A DNA stretch of 64,000 nt from Sulfurirhabdus autotrophica (lineage in GTDB: Bacteria; Pseudomonadota; Gammaproteobacteria; Burkholderiales; SMCO01). Shown here piece after piece: positions 44,493-54,081 of the stretch. Under the pieces are notes generated by a model. That model searched no databases. It saw nothing but the letters and a program-made list of their open reading frames with translations, and had not been told where the DNA came from. The stretch lies in the NCBI RefSeq assembly GCF_004346685.1, contig NZ_SMCO01000015.1, positions 20,794 to 84,793 of the forward strand, given 5' to 3'. Position numbers and translations under genes: made by a program. Numbering within the stretch: the stretch's first letter is position 1; every line of letters begins with the position of its first letter.

Positions 44493-46280
44493 GTGTTAAA
44501 TAATATGGATAATCTTATAACACCATATGGAGGTAGCCTCGTTGAAATTATGGTGGGGGCGGTCCGGGCCACCGAACTTAAAATTGAATCTCAGAACCAA
44601 GTTGGAATAACGCTTAGTCAGCGACAGTTGTGTGACTTAGAACTTATCATGAATGGTGCTTTCTCGCCGCTCACGGGTTTCATGATCCAGGAGGTTTATC
44701 AGTCTGTTGTTGAAGGAATGCGGCTTCCAGATGGAAAGCTTTGGCCAGTCCCAATCATTTTAGATATCCCGGAAAAACTGGCTGAAAAACTGACGTTTGG
44801 TTCGAAGCTTGCTTTGCTCGATGCGGAAGGTTTTATGCTCGCTGTCATGCATGTTGAAAGTTTGTGGCAGCCGGAAAAAATGCGCGAAGCGGAAATGGTC
44901 TATGGGACAGCTTCAGATGAACACCCCGGCGTGCGATATTTGTACGAAGAAGTTCATCCTATATATGTGGGTGGCAGAGTAGAAGGTATTCAACTTCCCT
45001 ATCATTACGATTTTGAAACCTTGCGTGACACACCGCAAGAATTGCGCCACTTATTTGATAAGTTTGGCTGGAGGCGGGTGGTGGCGTTCCATACTAGTAA
45101 GCCAATGCACCGCCTACATCGAGAAATAACACTCAATGCTGCTAAAAATGCGCAAGCTAATATATTGCTGCACCCGGCAGTTGGCATGACCAAACCTGGC
45201 GATTTGCATTACTATGCTCGAGTACACTGCTACCAAGCCATCAGACGTCATTATCCACATAATCTTGCAATGCTTTCACTACTGCCGCTCGCAGTTAGAA
45301 TGGCAGGCCCGCGCGAGGCGCTTCTAAACGCCATTATCCGTCAGAATTATGGCTGCTCTCATTTTATTGTTGGTCCAGAACATGCTGCCCCTCCTGGAGT
45401 TCGCGAAGGAGGGCCTCGTTTTTATGCAGCTGGGTCTGCTCAGGAGTTGGTTGCACGTTATCAGAACGAATTGGAAATTAGTATAGTGCCAGTGCAAGAA
45501 CTGCGCTACGTTTCTGATGATAAAATGTTTTTGCCTATGAAACAGATTGAACAGGAAGGCAAAAAAAGCATTATATTTGGTGATCGACAGCTATATGATC
45601 ACCTTGCAAGAAACAAACCGATACCTGCCTGGTACTCATATTCTGATGTCTTAGATCAACTCAGAAAAGTGCGTCCTTCGCGAAGTGATCAGGGTATCAC
45701 CTTGTTTTTCACAGGCTTATCTGGCTCAGGTAAATCAACCTTGGCGAAAATTCTTTACGCCAAGTTCATTGAGGAAGGTGACCGACCTGTTACGTTGTTG
45801 GACGGCGATGTGGTAAGGCTTAACCTTTCCAGGGAATTAGGTTTCTCTAAAGAGCATCGCGACATTAACGTGCGGCGAATCGGTTTTGTAGCAAGTGAAA
45901 TTACCAAAAATGGTGGTGTTGCCATTTGCGCACCGATAGCACCTTATACAGTAACGCGCCGTGCTGTTCGAGAAATGATTGAACAGCATGGCACCTTTAT
46001 TGAAATTCATGTGGCTACGCCAATAGAAATATGTGAAAGCCGTGATCGCAAAGGATTGTATGCAAAGGCGAGGCAAGGTTTGATTCCTGAATTTACTGGT
46101 GTTAGTGATCCTTATGAGATACCGGAGCATCCGGAGTTACGCATCAACACCGCTGAAGTTTCACCAATGCAGGCCGCACAAGAGATATTGTTGTATTTGT
46201 TGAGTGAGGGATATTTGGAAGAGACTGGTAGTGAAAAATTTGGCGGTGCTGAACTGATTGCGGATATGCCATTAAAATAA
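44493..46280 (+). CDS. Bifunctional ATP sulfurylase / APS kinase (PAPS synthase)
   Basis: This protein of about 595 residues makes PAPS from sulfate and ATP. Residues 1 to about 390 are ATP sulfurylase: a PUA-like part (LMNGAFSPLTGFM), the HxxH element PMHRLHREIT (about 205), the PGDLHYYARVHCYQAI segment and the GPREALLNAIIRQNYGCSHFIVGPEHA region. Residues about 405-575 are APS kinase: Walker A FTGLSGSGKSTLAK, LLDGDVVRLNLS, RDINVRRIGFVA and RKGLYAKAR, all intact. The motif before HxxH reads FHTSKPMHRLH, not the usual FQTRNPxHRAH, so the QXRN residues differ. The start is GTG 44493 or ATG 44505. Its product would feed the sulfotransferases at 10972 and 53172. Confidence 0.9.
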   Translation: MLNNMDNLITPYGGSLVEIMVGAVRATELKIESQNQVGITLSQRQLCDLELIMNGAFSPLTGFMIQEVYQSVVEGMRLPDGKLWPVPIILDIPEKLAEKLTFGSKLALLDAEGFMLAVMHVESLWQPEKMREAEMVYGTASDEHPGVRYLYEEVHPIYVGGRVEGIQLPYHYDFETLRDTPQELRHLFDKFGWRRVVAFHTSKPMHRLHREITLNAAKNAQANILLHPAVGMTKPGDLHYYARVHCYQAIRRHYPHNLAMLSLLPLAVRMAGPREALLNAIIRQNYGCSHFIVGPEHAAPPGVREGGPRFYAAGSAQELVARYQNELEISIVPVQELRYVSDDKMFLPMKQIEQEGKKSIIFGDRQLYDHLARNKPIPAWYSYSDVLDQLRKVRPSRSDQGITLFFTGLSGSGKSTLAKILYAKFIEEGDRPVTLLDGDVVRLNLSRELGFSKEHRDINVRRIGFVASEITKNGGVAICAPIAPYTVTRRAVREMIEQHGTFIEIHVATPIEICESRDRKGLYAKARQGLIPEFTGVSDPYEIPEHPELRINTAEVSPMQAAQEILLYLLSEGYLEETGSEKFGGAELIADMPLK

Positions 46281-46381
46281 TGAAAAGCTTACTAATACTG
46301 CAAATACTCACAGCTGTACTGGTTATTTTTATGCAGGTAGGCGCAAAAAGTAAATTGTAATAATAATTAAAAGTGGGACAA

Positions 46382-47467
46382 ATGAATAATAAACAAACAA
46401 TACTTGTGACGGGGGGAGCGGGTTTTATTGGCTCGAATTTTGTGCTCGATTGGTTAGCAGTCGAAGGGACGTCAGTTATCAACCTTGATAAGCTGACATA
46501 TGCCGGAAATAAGGAGAATATTTCTAGTCTAAAAAATGATGCACGCCATGTATTTATACGTGGTGACATAAATGATCGTACATTAGTTGAAGGTTTGTTA
46601 CGGCAGTATAAGCCTTATGCTATTGTGCACTTCGCGGCAGAAAGCCATGTCGATCGCTCTATCCATGGGCCTGAAGATTTTATTCAGACGAACATAAACG
46701 GTACTTTCCAACTGCTTGAAGCAGTTCGAGGCTACTGGACACAACTTGCTGACTCCGAAAAGTCGGTATTTCGTTTTTTGCATATATCAACTGATGAGGT
46801 TTATGGTTCACTTGGACCACTTGACCCACCGTTTTCTGAGACCACGGCTTATGCACCGAACAGTCCGTATTCTGCATCAAAGGCAGCATCAGATCATCTT
46901 GTCCGATCCTATCATCATACTTATGGGCTGCCCACACTGACTACTAACTGCTCTAATAACTATGGCCCATATCAGTTTCCGGAGAAACTTATCCCGCTGA
47001 TTATTCACAATGCGCTTAATTGCAAACCCTTGCCCGTATATGGTGATGGACTGAATGTGCGTGATTGGCTGTATGTAGGGGACCATTGCGAAGCGATTCG
47101 AGTGGTACTTGCTAAAGGGCGTTTAGGGGAAACCTACAATATAGGTGGTTGCAATGAGAAGACCAATCTTGAAGTTATTAACTCGGTATGTGCAATATTG
47201 GATGAGCTCTGTACAGATTCACTAATTACACCACATGCTTCATTAATAACTTTTGTTAAAGACCGTCCGGGTCATGATCAACGTTACGCTATTGATGCGC
47301 GCAAGATTGAGCTTGAATTCGGATGGCAACCCAAGGAAAGTTTTGAAACTGGCATTCGCAAAACAGTGCAATGGTACCTTGAACATAAAAACTGGGTGCA
47401 AAATATAGTAAGTGGTGAATATCAAAAATGGGTTACAACTAATTACAATACCAGGGAAAAATCATGA
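46382..47467 (+). CDS. rfbB: dTDP-glucose 4,6-dehydratase
   Basis: This protein of about 361 residues has [15 protein letters not shown], the [14 protein letters not shown] and [12 protein letters not shown] motifs, and [15 protein letters not shown] with the Tyr-Lys pair. It is the first specific step of dTDP-L-rhamnose synthesis. ATG 46382 is used; an in-frame GTG lies nine bases earlier. The four rfb genes overlap or abut one another. Confidence 0.95.
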   Translation: MNNKQTILVTGGAGFIGSNFVLDWLAVEGTSVINLDKLTYAGNKENISSLKNDARHVFIRGDINDRTLVEGLLRQYKPYAIVHFAAESHVDRSIHGPEDFIQTNINGTFQLLEAVRGYWTQLADSEKSVFRFLHISTDEVYGSLGPLDPPFSETTAYAPNSPYSASKAASDHLVRSYHHTYGLPTLTTNCSNNYGPYQFPEKLIPLIIHNALNCKPLPVYGDGLNVRDWLYVGDHCEAIRVVLAKGRLGETYNIGGCNEKTNLEVINSVCAILDELCTDSLITPHASLITFVKDRPGHDQRYAIDARKIELEFGWQPKESFETGIRKTVQWYLEHKNWVQNIVSGEYQKWVTTNYNTREKS

Positions 47468-48339
47468 AAGGAATTATCCTCGCCGGAGGGTCTGGTACAC
47501 GACTTTACCCTGTCACCCAATCGGTCTCCAAGCAATTGTTGCCGGTCTACGACAAGCCCATGATTTATTATCCGCTATCTACGCTGATGTTGGCAGGTAT
47601 TCGGGATATTTTGATTATATCTACACCACAGGATACACCGCGCTTCGAACAATTGCTCGAGAATGGGGAACGCTGGGGGCTGAATATTTCCTATGCTATA
47701 CAACCTGAGCCTCAAGGTATCGCCCAAGCATTTATCATCGGCAAGCGTTTTATAGGTAGTGAGGCATGTGCTTTAGTATTGGGCGACAATATATTTTACG
47801 GTCATGAGCTTTCTAATGAGCTTCAAACGGCAGCAAAGCAGCAGGAAGGTGCTACCGTATTTGCTTACCCTGTTCACGATCCAGAACGCTACGGTGTGGT
47901 TGAGTTTGATTTGTCAGGTAAGGCGATTTCCCTAGAAGAGAAACCAGTAGCGCCAAAGTCCCGCTATGCTGTGACTGGCCTTTATTTTTACGATAACAAT
48001 GTAGTGGATATTGCCCAGTCTCTCAAGCCTTCACCACGGGGAGAGCTTGAGATAACAGATGTGAATAAGATTTATCTAAATAAAATGAAGTTGGAAGTGG
48101 TGGTAATGGGGCGAGGAATGGCATGGCTAGATACTGGAACGCATGAATCTTTGCTGGAAGCGTCCCTATTTATTCAAACTATCGAAAAGCGACAAGGTTT
48201 AAAAATCGCTTGCCCGGAAGAGATCGCCTATCGTTTGGGCTACCTTTCAGCAGAAAAACTTGAACAACTAGCCGCGCCGATGAGCAAAAATGGCTATGGT
48301 CAATATTTGCTGGAATTATTGAAAGAGAGAATATTCTAG
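47464..48339 (+). CDS. rfbA: Glucose-1-phosphate thymidylyltransferase
   Basis: This 291-residue nucleotidyltransferase has [37 protein letters not shown] and [14 protein letters not shown]. It makes dTDP-glucose for the rhamnose pathway. It overlaps rfbB by four bases and rfbC by one. Confidence 0.96.
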   Translation: MKGIILAGGSGTRLYPVTQSVSKQLLPVYDKPMIYYPLSTLMLAGIRDILIISTPQDTPRFEQLLENGERWGLNISYAIQPEPQGIAQAFIIGKRFIGSEACALVLGDNIFYGHELSNELQTAAKQQEGATVFAYPVHDPERYGVVEFDLSGKAISLEEKPVAPKSRYAVTGLYFYDNNVVDIAQSLKPSPRGELEITDVNKIYLNKMKLEVVVMGRGMAWLDTGTHESLLEASLFIQTIEKRQGLKIACPEEIAYRLGYLSAEKLEQLAAPMSKNGYGQYLLELLKERIF

Positions 48340-48884
48340 TGAATATTATCCAGACCAGTCTACCTGGCGTAATTATTATTGAACCCAAAGTGTTCGGCGA
48401 TGAACGCGGCTTTTTCTTTGAAAGTTACAATAAGAAAAATTTGTCTGAGCTTGCCGGAATTGAAATGCCATTTGTACAGGACAACCATTCTCGTTCAGCA
48501 AAGGGAGTGCTGCGTGGACTGCACTACCAAATTCAGCAATCTCAAGGAAAGTTGGTGCGGATTATTGCTGGTGAAGTATTTGACGTTGCCGTGGATATTC
48601 GAAAAAGTTCGCCAACTTTTGGGCGATCAGTTGGCTTTTACCTCAGCGCCGAGAGTAAGCGGATGGCATGGATTCCACCAGGTTTTGCCCATGGTTTTCT
48701 GGTGTTGTCTGACTATGCAGAATTTTTGTACAAAACAACGGATTATTATGCCCCGGAATTTGAACGTTGCATTGCCTGGAATGATCCAGACCTCGAAATA
48801 GATTGGCCACTTGATGTTGAGCCGCAGCTTTCAGCAAAGGATAAGACAGGACTTACTCTGAAAAATGCCGAGGTGTTTCCATGA
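48339..48884 (+). CDS. rfbC: dTDP-4-dehydrorhamnose 3,5-epimerase
   Basis: This 181-residue cupin-fold epimerase has DERGFFFESYNKK, VQDNHSRSAKGVLRGLHYQ (catalytic His), GKLVRIIAGEVFDVAVDIR and the WIPPGFAHGFLVLSD loop. GTG 48339 overlaps the rfbA stop. It performs the third rhamnose step. Confidence 0.95.
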   Translation: MNIIQTSLPGVIIIEPKVFGDERGFFFESYNKKNLSELAGIEMPFVQDNHSRSAKGVLRGLHYQIQQSQGKLVRIIAGEVFDVAVDIRKSSPTFGRSVGFYLSAESKRMAWIPPGFAHGFLVLSDYAEFLYKTTDYYAPEFERCIAWNDPDLEIDWPLDVEPQLSAKDKTGLTLKNAEVFP

Positions 48885-49774
48885 AGCGTATTTTGCTCAT
48901 TGGAAAAAACGGACAAGTTGGTTGGGAGTTGGCGCGAACCCTAGCACCGCTTGGTGAAATAATTATAGTTGATCGGCAAGTTGTAGACCTTGCCAAACCA
49001 GATTCAATAGTTTCTACGGTACGCGAAATAAAGCCTAATATCATCGTCAATGCCGCTGCCTATACCGCAGTTGATAAAGCTGAGTCCGAACCTGATCTTG
49101 CCGAGGCAATAAACAGTATTGCACCAGGTATCCTGGCTGAGGAAGCGCGACGGATTAATGCTCTCCTGATCCATTATTCTACTGATTATGTATTCGATGG
49201 AACAAAGGACGAGCCCTATACTGAGTTGGATATACCCAATCCCTTAAGTGTTTACGGAAAGACCAAGTTGGTTGGTGAGCAAGCTATCCAGGCTGCAAAT
49301 GTACCCCACATAATATTACGAACAAGTTGGGTTTACGGTGGGCGTGGTAATAATTTCCTTCGCACTATCTTGCGATTAGCCCAAGAAAGAGATGAGTTAA
49401 AGATTGTTGATGATCAAATTGGTGCGCCAACATGGAGTCGGATGATTGCAGAGGCAACTGCGCAGATTTTAGGCCAAGTAATGCGCCTAAATAAATCTGA
49501 AATTTCTGCAATTAACGAACTAAGTGGCATCTACCACCTTACATCAAGGGGGGGAACTAGTTGGCATGGCTTCGCTCAGTCCATTTTAGACATCATGTCT
49601 ACACCAATACCGAGGTTAGTTCCTATTTCTACTAGCGAGTATCCTTTGCCAGCACATAGGCCTCAGAATTCAGTGCTTCTTAATGAAAAATTAGAGAGGG
49701 TCTTTGGGTTGATACTACCGGAATGGAAAGCGGCTTTGGAATTGTGTTTGGACGAGACAAGGCCACAGGCATGA
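48881..49774 (+). CDS. rfbD: dTDP-4-dehydrorhamnose reductase
   Basis: This 297-residue reductase has the GKNGQVGWELARTLAP loop, VNAAAYTAVDKAE, STDYVFDG and the YGKTKLVGE catalytic pair. It completes dTDP-L-rhamnose synthesis. It overlaps rfbC by four bases and ends the rfbBACD unit. About 260 non-coding bases follow. Confidence 0.95.
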   Translation: MKRILLIGKNGQVGWELARTLAPLGEIIIVDRQVVDLAKPDSIVSTVREIKPNIIVNAAAYTAVDKAESEPDLAEAINSIAPGILAEEARRINALLIHYSTDYVFDGTKDEPYTELDIPNPLSVYGKTKLVGEQAIQAANVPHIILRTSWVYGGRGNNFLRTILRLAQERDELKIVDDQIGAPTWSRMIAEATAQILGQVMRLNKSEISAINELSGIYHLTSRGGTSWHGFAQSILDIMSTPIPRLVPISTSEYPLPAHRPQNSVLLNEKLERVFGLILPEWKAALELCLDETRPQA

Positions 49775-50035
49775 ATTTAGTTAAATATTGCATATAAATT
49801 TCAGGGGGAATGGATGGTAAATTGATGGGTGAATTAGTTCATACTATTAACTAGATAATATATAAAAGAAAATTGCAACTGATTCTAAAAGTGTCCCGTC
49901 GGGTTAACAACTTTACGATATCATATTGCATATAAACAACCTCATTGGGGATTCCACCACAACGTGCCTGGCACCACCAAGCCGCTGATAAAATAAAACT
50001 GGAGTGGGACCCTGATTACTCTCACAGAGACGCGG

Positions 50036-51859
50036 ATGCTTGAAAAATTAAAGATTGGGGTGATGCTTGATTCTGAAAATGTACCTGCATGGGCATTTTC
50101 CATGCTGGAAAAAATTCAGCAGTCTGAGCATGCGGAAATAACACTGGTTGTTATGAATGGTTCTTTTAATCCAAGCGAGAGCCAACCCTATTTTGGCCGA
50201 ATACTTAAAAACTGGCAAAAGCTTCTGTATAAAACCTATATAGAAGTTGAAAGCAGGCTTTTTAAAAATAAACCAAATGCGTTTGAGTCTAAATATATTG
50301 GGCCGCTGTTATCAGGGGTGCCAAGGCTCTCAGTCAATCCAAGACAGACTCAATTTTCCGATTATATTGAAGGGAATGACCTTGATTCTATTCGGAATCA
50401 TGATTTAGATGTGATAGTCAGATTGGGTTTTAGAATATTGCGTGGAGAAATATTGAAAACCCCCCGCTATGGAATATGGTCATATCATCATTCCGATAAC
50501 ATGGAAATTCGAGGCTGGCCACCCGGTTTCTGGGAGAAGCAGGAGGGTAAATCGGTAATTGGCACCGTGCTTCAGATTCTTACAGAAGAGCTGGACAATG
50601 GCGTCGTGTTATACCGTTCGTTCACTGCAACTCACCAGCTGCTTTCGCGCAGCCTGAATCAATGTTACTGGAAGAGTGCCTCTTTTGTTCCACGTATGCT
50701 GAAGGAACTGCATTTTTTAGGGGAAGAACACTTCTTCGCTAAAGTGCATCATGACAATAAATCGCCAACATTTTACTCAAATAGATTCTATACAGCACCT
50801 AACAACTTCCAGGTAGTTAAGTTTATCTGGATACAATTCGCCGGTTTTGTGAAACACAAACTTGTTAGATTCCTGTTTTTAGAGCAGTGGGTGCTTTGGT
50901 ACAGGTTTCAGGATGGCCTTGCGACAACCTTGCCTCAGTACAAAAAAATTGTTCCGCCAAAAGGGCTTTTCTGGGCTGATCCATTTGTTGTATACAAGGA
51001 AGGAAAATATTATATTTATTTAGAAGAATTTGAATATTCCAGAAAAAAAGGTAGGCTTTCCGTTATGTCAATTAATGAGAATGGCGAGTTAGGTGACGTC
51101 AAACCTGTATTGGATAAACCCTACCACCTCTCATATCCTTTCGTGTTTGAATTCGAAGGTGAGCAGTACATGGTGCCTGAGACAGAGCAGAACCGTACCA
51201 TTGAGCTTTACAAATGCCAAGAGTTTCCTCATAAGTGGGAATTCCAGAAAAATTTGTTGGAAGATATCAATGCGGTGGATGCAACACTGTTCCAGTATGA
51301 TGGAAAATGGTGGTTGTTTGCCAATGTTGTTGAAAATAAAGGGGGTTCTGATTGGGATGAGTTGTTTTTGTATTATGCAGATAGTCCGCTAAGTAGTAAC
51401 TGGATTTCTCATCCACGTAATCCGGTAGTTTCCGATGTTCGTCGTGCGCGCCCTGCCGGAAAGCTATTCATGCACAATGGTGAAATTTTCCGTCCTTCTC
51501 AAGATTGTTCAGTTCGATACGGGTATGGATTGAATATAAATCAAGTGGAAGTGCTTAATGAACGGGAATATAAGGAACACCTTACCACTTCCGCAAAGCC
51601 TAATTGGGATAAAAGTGTATCCACGGTACATACACTTAATCATGAAAATAAGTTGACAGTCATTGATTCAATTTGTTATCGACCAAAGTCAAGTTGGTAT
51701 GTGCTGGCCTTTGTGCTTGCAGTATCGATTTTTACTCTAGCTACCTATCCACCTGTGCATGAACACTGGCAAAGGGTGTTGCTGAGAACGTCGATGGTGT
51801 TATTGACGTTGTCATTGCTAGCGCTGCTTAAATTCAGGAGGCCGCATGGGAATTCCTAA
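50036..51859 (+). CDS. Formyltransferase-like plus beta-propeller (GINT-type) transferase with membrane tail
   Basis: This 607-residue protein has an N-terminal region like the formyltransferase fold (about 1-220: VIVRLGFRILRGEIL, GIWSYHHSDNMEIRGWPPGF). A five-bladed propeller-like region follows (about 300-520: LFWADPFVVYKEGKYYIYLEE, YPFVFEFEGEQYMVPETEQN, GKWWLFANVV). This propeller is typical of the glucosamine inositolphosphorylceramide transferase family. Two closing hydrophobic segments (about 553-575 and 582-598) give a C-terminal membrane anchor. Bacterial members lie in polysaccharide loci and their reactions are unproven. It may transfer or modify an amino sugar in the polymer. The start is ATG 50036, with weak upstream signals. 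Confidence 0.75.
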   Translation: MLEKLKIGVMLDSENVPAWAFSMLEKIQQSEHAEITLVVMNGSFNPSESQPYFGRILKNWQKLLYKTYIEVESRLFKNKPNAFESKYIGPLLSGVPRLSVNPRQTQFSDYIEGNDLDSIRNHDLDVIVRLGFRILRGEILKTPRYGIWSYHHSDNMEIRGWPPGFWEKQEGKSVIGTVLQILTEELDNGVVLYRSFTATHQLLSRSLNQCYWKSASFVPRMLKELHFLGEEHFFAKVHHDNKSPTFYSNRFYTAPNNFQVVKFIWIQFAGFVKHKLVRFLFLEQWVLWYRFQDGLATTLPQYKKIVPPKGLFWADPFVVYKEGKYYIYLEEFEYSRKKGRLSVMSINENGELGDVKPVLDKPYHLSYPFVFEFEGEQYMVPETEQNRTIELYKCQEFPHKWEFQKNLLEDINAVDATLFQYDGKWWLFANVVENKGGSDWDELFLYYADSPLSSNWISHPRNPVVSDVRRARPAGKLFMHNGEIFRPSQDCSVRYGYGLNINQVEVLNEREYKEHLTTSAKPNWDKSVSTVHTLNHENKLTVIDSICYRPKSSWYVLAFVLAVSIFTLATYPPVHEHWQRVLLRTSMVLLTLSLLALLKFRRPHGNS

Positions 51860-51915
51860 ACAAAATCTGAAGCGTACAATGGGTAAGTTTTTTGATTCAT
51901 GTATTCTTTAATGAG

Positions 51916-52557
51916 ATGAAACAGATTATGAAGCTTGGCAACTTTAAAAAAATGCTGAATATTAATGTGATAAGAAAAACTTACGATATTGGGGATTTTT
52001 TATCAGGATATGGTTTTGAGAAGGCAATAATCCTGAATGCGGGTTCAAGCAGTACAAATTTGGGTGAAAACTGTATTAATGTGGATATCCAGAATAAACC
52101 AGGAATCCATTGTGTTTGCGATGTTCATAACATTCCATTTGGGAAAAACACCTTTGATATTGTTGTCTTGTCTGCTGTTTTGCAATATTGCCGCAATCCC
52201 CATCAGGTAGCATCTGAACTTTTTCGGGTGTTGAAACCAGGTGGGTTAGTTTACGTTGATGCGCCTTTTGTACAGGCGTATTGCCCTGACACACCTGATT
52301 TATTCAGATTTTCGAAAGATGCTTTGGGCGTTATCTTCAGCCAGTTCAACTTGCTGCAAAGCGATACGTCTATTCCTGGCGGTTCTGCGCTGGCATTTTA
52401 CTGTCAGAGTCTGGTGCGGAATGCGACGGGAAATAGATACATTGATTATTTTTTAGGAACGCTGGTTTCGTTGGTTGTATTGCCATTTTCTCTCTTGAAT
52501 TTTAATAAGAATTCTAATGTAGCAGGGGCGGTTTATCTTGTGGGTAAGAAAGTTTGA
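51916..52557 (+). CDS. SAM-dependent methyltransferase
   Basis: This is a class I methyltransferase of about 213 residues. It has a weak motif I (AIILNAGSSSTNLGENCINVDIQ), then CDVHNIPFGKNTFDIVVLSAVLQYC and LFRVLKPGGLVYVDAPF. The tail contains a hydrophobic segment (LGTLVSLVVLPFSLLNF), suggesting membrane association. Possible starts are TTG 51892, ATG 51916 and ATG 51928, none with a clear ribosome site. Context suggests methylation of a sugar intermediate. Confidence 0.75.
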   Translation: MKQIMKLGNFKKMLNINVIRKTYDIGDFLSGYGFEKAIILNAGSSSTNLGENCINVDIQNKPGIHCVCDVHNIPFGKNTFDIVVLSAVLQYCRNPHQVASELFRVLKPGGLVYVDAPFVQAYCPDTPDLFRFSKDALGVIFSQFNLLQSDTSIPGGSALAFYCQSLVRNATGNRYIDYFLGTLVSLVVLPFSLLNFNKNSNVAGAVYLVGKKV

Positions 52558-52606
52558 TGTATCTATTTGATTTATGGATTTTTTGATAAATATTAATTTC
52601 TGAAAA

Positions 52607-53155
52607 ATGTTAATACGCCTACTTATTTTAGCTCAAGTTTTTAGAAATATGATGTTGAAGGTAAGGTATGGTAAGAAATTAATATTTAAAAGCTGGAGTG
52701 TGCGAATAAGGAGTGGTTTCGAATTAACCCAGTTTTTTGGGGATAATTTTCAAGTCAGGATTGATGAAGATGTATATGTTGAAAAAGATGTTTGGATTAA
52801 AGGTTCAGCGAGAGTTTTTATTGGAGCAGGTACCATAATTGGCAGACGTGCTGTTATTGGTTGTAACGAGGAAGTAAGGATTGGGAAAAATGTATTAATC
52901 GCTGAAAATGTTTCTATTCGTGATACGGACCATAATTTCTTAGACCCTGAAATGCCAATAAAAGATCAAGGTATAACAACCAAACCAGTAGTGATTGAAG
53001 ATGATGTTTGGATTGGCTATGGAGTAATCATTACCAAAGGAGTGAATATTGGTAAGGGCGCAATTGTTGGGGCAAATAGCGTAGTTACCAAAGATATTCC
53101 TCCCTACTCAATAGCGGTAGGAGTGCCAGCAAAAGTAATAAAAGAAAGAAAATAA
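52607..53155 (+). CDS. Left-handed beta-helix (hexapeptide) acyltransferase
   Basis: This 182-residue protein has hexapeptide repeats ([54 protein letters not shown]) and the closing [11 protein letters not shown] of WbbJ/MaaT-like O-acetyltransferases. The DTDHNF loop carries the catalytic His. It probably O-acetylates a sugar of the polysaccharide using acetyl-CoA. It is followed at once by the sulfotransferase gene. Confidence 0.88.
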   Translation: MLIRLLILAQVFRNMMLKVRYGKKLIFKSWSVRIRSGFELTQFFGDNFQVRIDEDVYVEKDVWIKGSARVFIGAGTIIGRRAVIGCNEEVRIGKNVLIAENVSIRDTDHNFLDPEMPIKDQGITTKPVVIEDDVWIGYGVIITKGVNIGKGAIVGANSVVTKDIPPYSIAVGVPAKVIKERK

Positions 53156-53171
53156 TATTAAGGGGAACTAA

Positions 53172-54053
53172 GTGGTATTGCCAAATTTTTTCGTGGTTGG
53201 TGCTCAGAAGTCAGGGACAACCGCATTACATCATTATCTGGTTGATCACCCTGAAATATTTCTGCCATCACAAAAAGAAACGAAATTTTTTGTGGATGAT
53301 GGGCAATATTCTCAGGGTGTTAAATATTACTCAGAAAAATATTTTGCAGAAAGTAAAAATGAAAAGGTTGTTGGTGAAATTGATCCAGACTACATGTATT
53401 TCAATGTGGGTGTAGAGCGGATATTTCAGCACATTCCTAATTCAAAGCTGATATTTATTTTCAGAAACCCTGTTGATAGAGCTTTTTCTCACTATGTTAT
53501 GACATATCGACGTGGTTTGGAGCTTAATACGTTTGAAGAGGCAATTCGAATCGAAGCTGAACGTATTGAGCAAGGTTACGAGCAAGATTTCCATTTCAGC
53601 TATGTGCGGCGGGGCTTTTATTTTGATCAGGTAAACAGATTTTTAGAAAAGTGGGACAAATCGCAGATGCTTTTTTTGCTGGCGGAAGATCTGAATAATA
53701 ATCCGGTCGAAACAGTCCGTAAATGCTTTGAGTTTCTGGGAGTAGCACCTGATTTTGTGCCCGGCCAAATTAGCAAGCGGTTCCATGAGGCTACGGTGCC
53801 AAAAAATCTGGCGCTCACCGTGTTATTCCGAAATGAGCAAGCTTACCCAATCGCTCGCCGTTTTTTGCGCCTGTTTGTTCCGAAACTGGCTTGGCGAGAT
53901 TGGCTGCGGGCACGTCTGATTGCCTGGAACAAAAAACCGAGCGATTTGAAATTGCTTGATGAAACACGTCGTCAGCTGGCAGAGCACTTTCGCCCTGAAA
54001 ATGAAAAGTTAGCCAGATTGATTAGGCGTGACCTGAGTCACTGGAATTGTTAG
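53172..54053 (+). CDS. Sulfotransferase
   Basis: This 293-residue PAPS-dependent sulfotransferase has the 5'-phosphosulfate loop VVGAQKSGTTALHHYL (about 8-23), KETKFFVDD and the 3'-phosphate motif LIFIFRNPVDRAFSHYVM (about 95). It is close in form to heparan/nodulation-type carbohydrate sulfotransferases and has no TPR part. It likely sulfates the exopolysaccharide, with PAPS from the 44493 enzyme. GTG 53172 follows AAGGGGA. Confidence 0.88.
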   Translation: MVLPNFFVVGAQKSGTTALHHYLVDHPEIFLPSQKETKFFVDDGQYSQGVKYYSEKYFAESKNEKVVGEIDPDYMYFNVGVERIFQHIPNSKLIFIFRNPVDRAFSHYVMTYRRGLELNTFEEAIRIEAERIEQGYEQDFHFSYVRRGFYFDQVNRFLEKWDKSQMLFLLAEDLNNNPVETVRKCFEFLGVAPDFVPGQISKRFHEATVPKNLALTVLFRNEQAYPIARRFLRLFVPKLAWRDWLRARLIAWNKKPSDLKLLDETRRQLAEHFRPENEKLARLIRRDLSHWNC

Positions 54054-54081
54054 TGAATTTTTATCAGGATGGCTTGCAATA

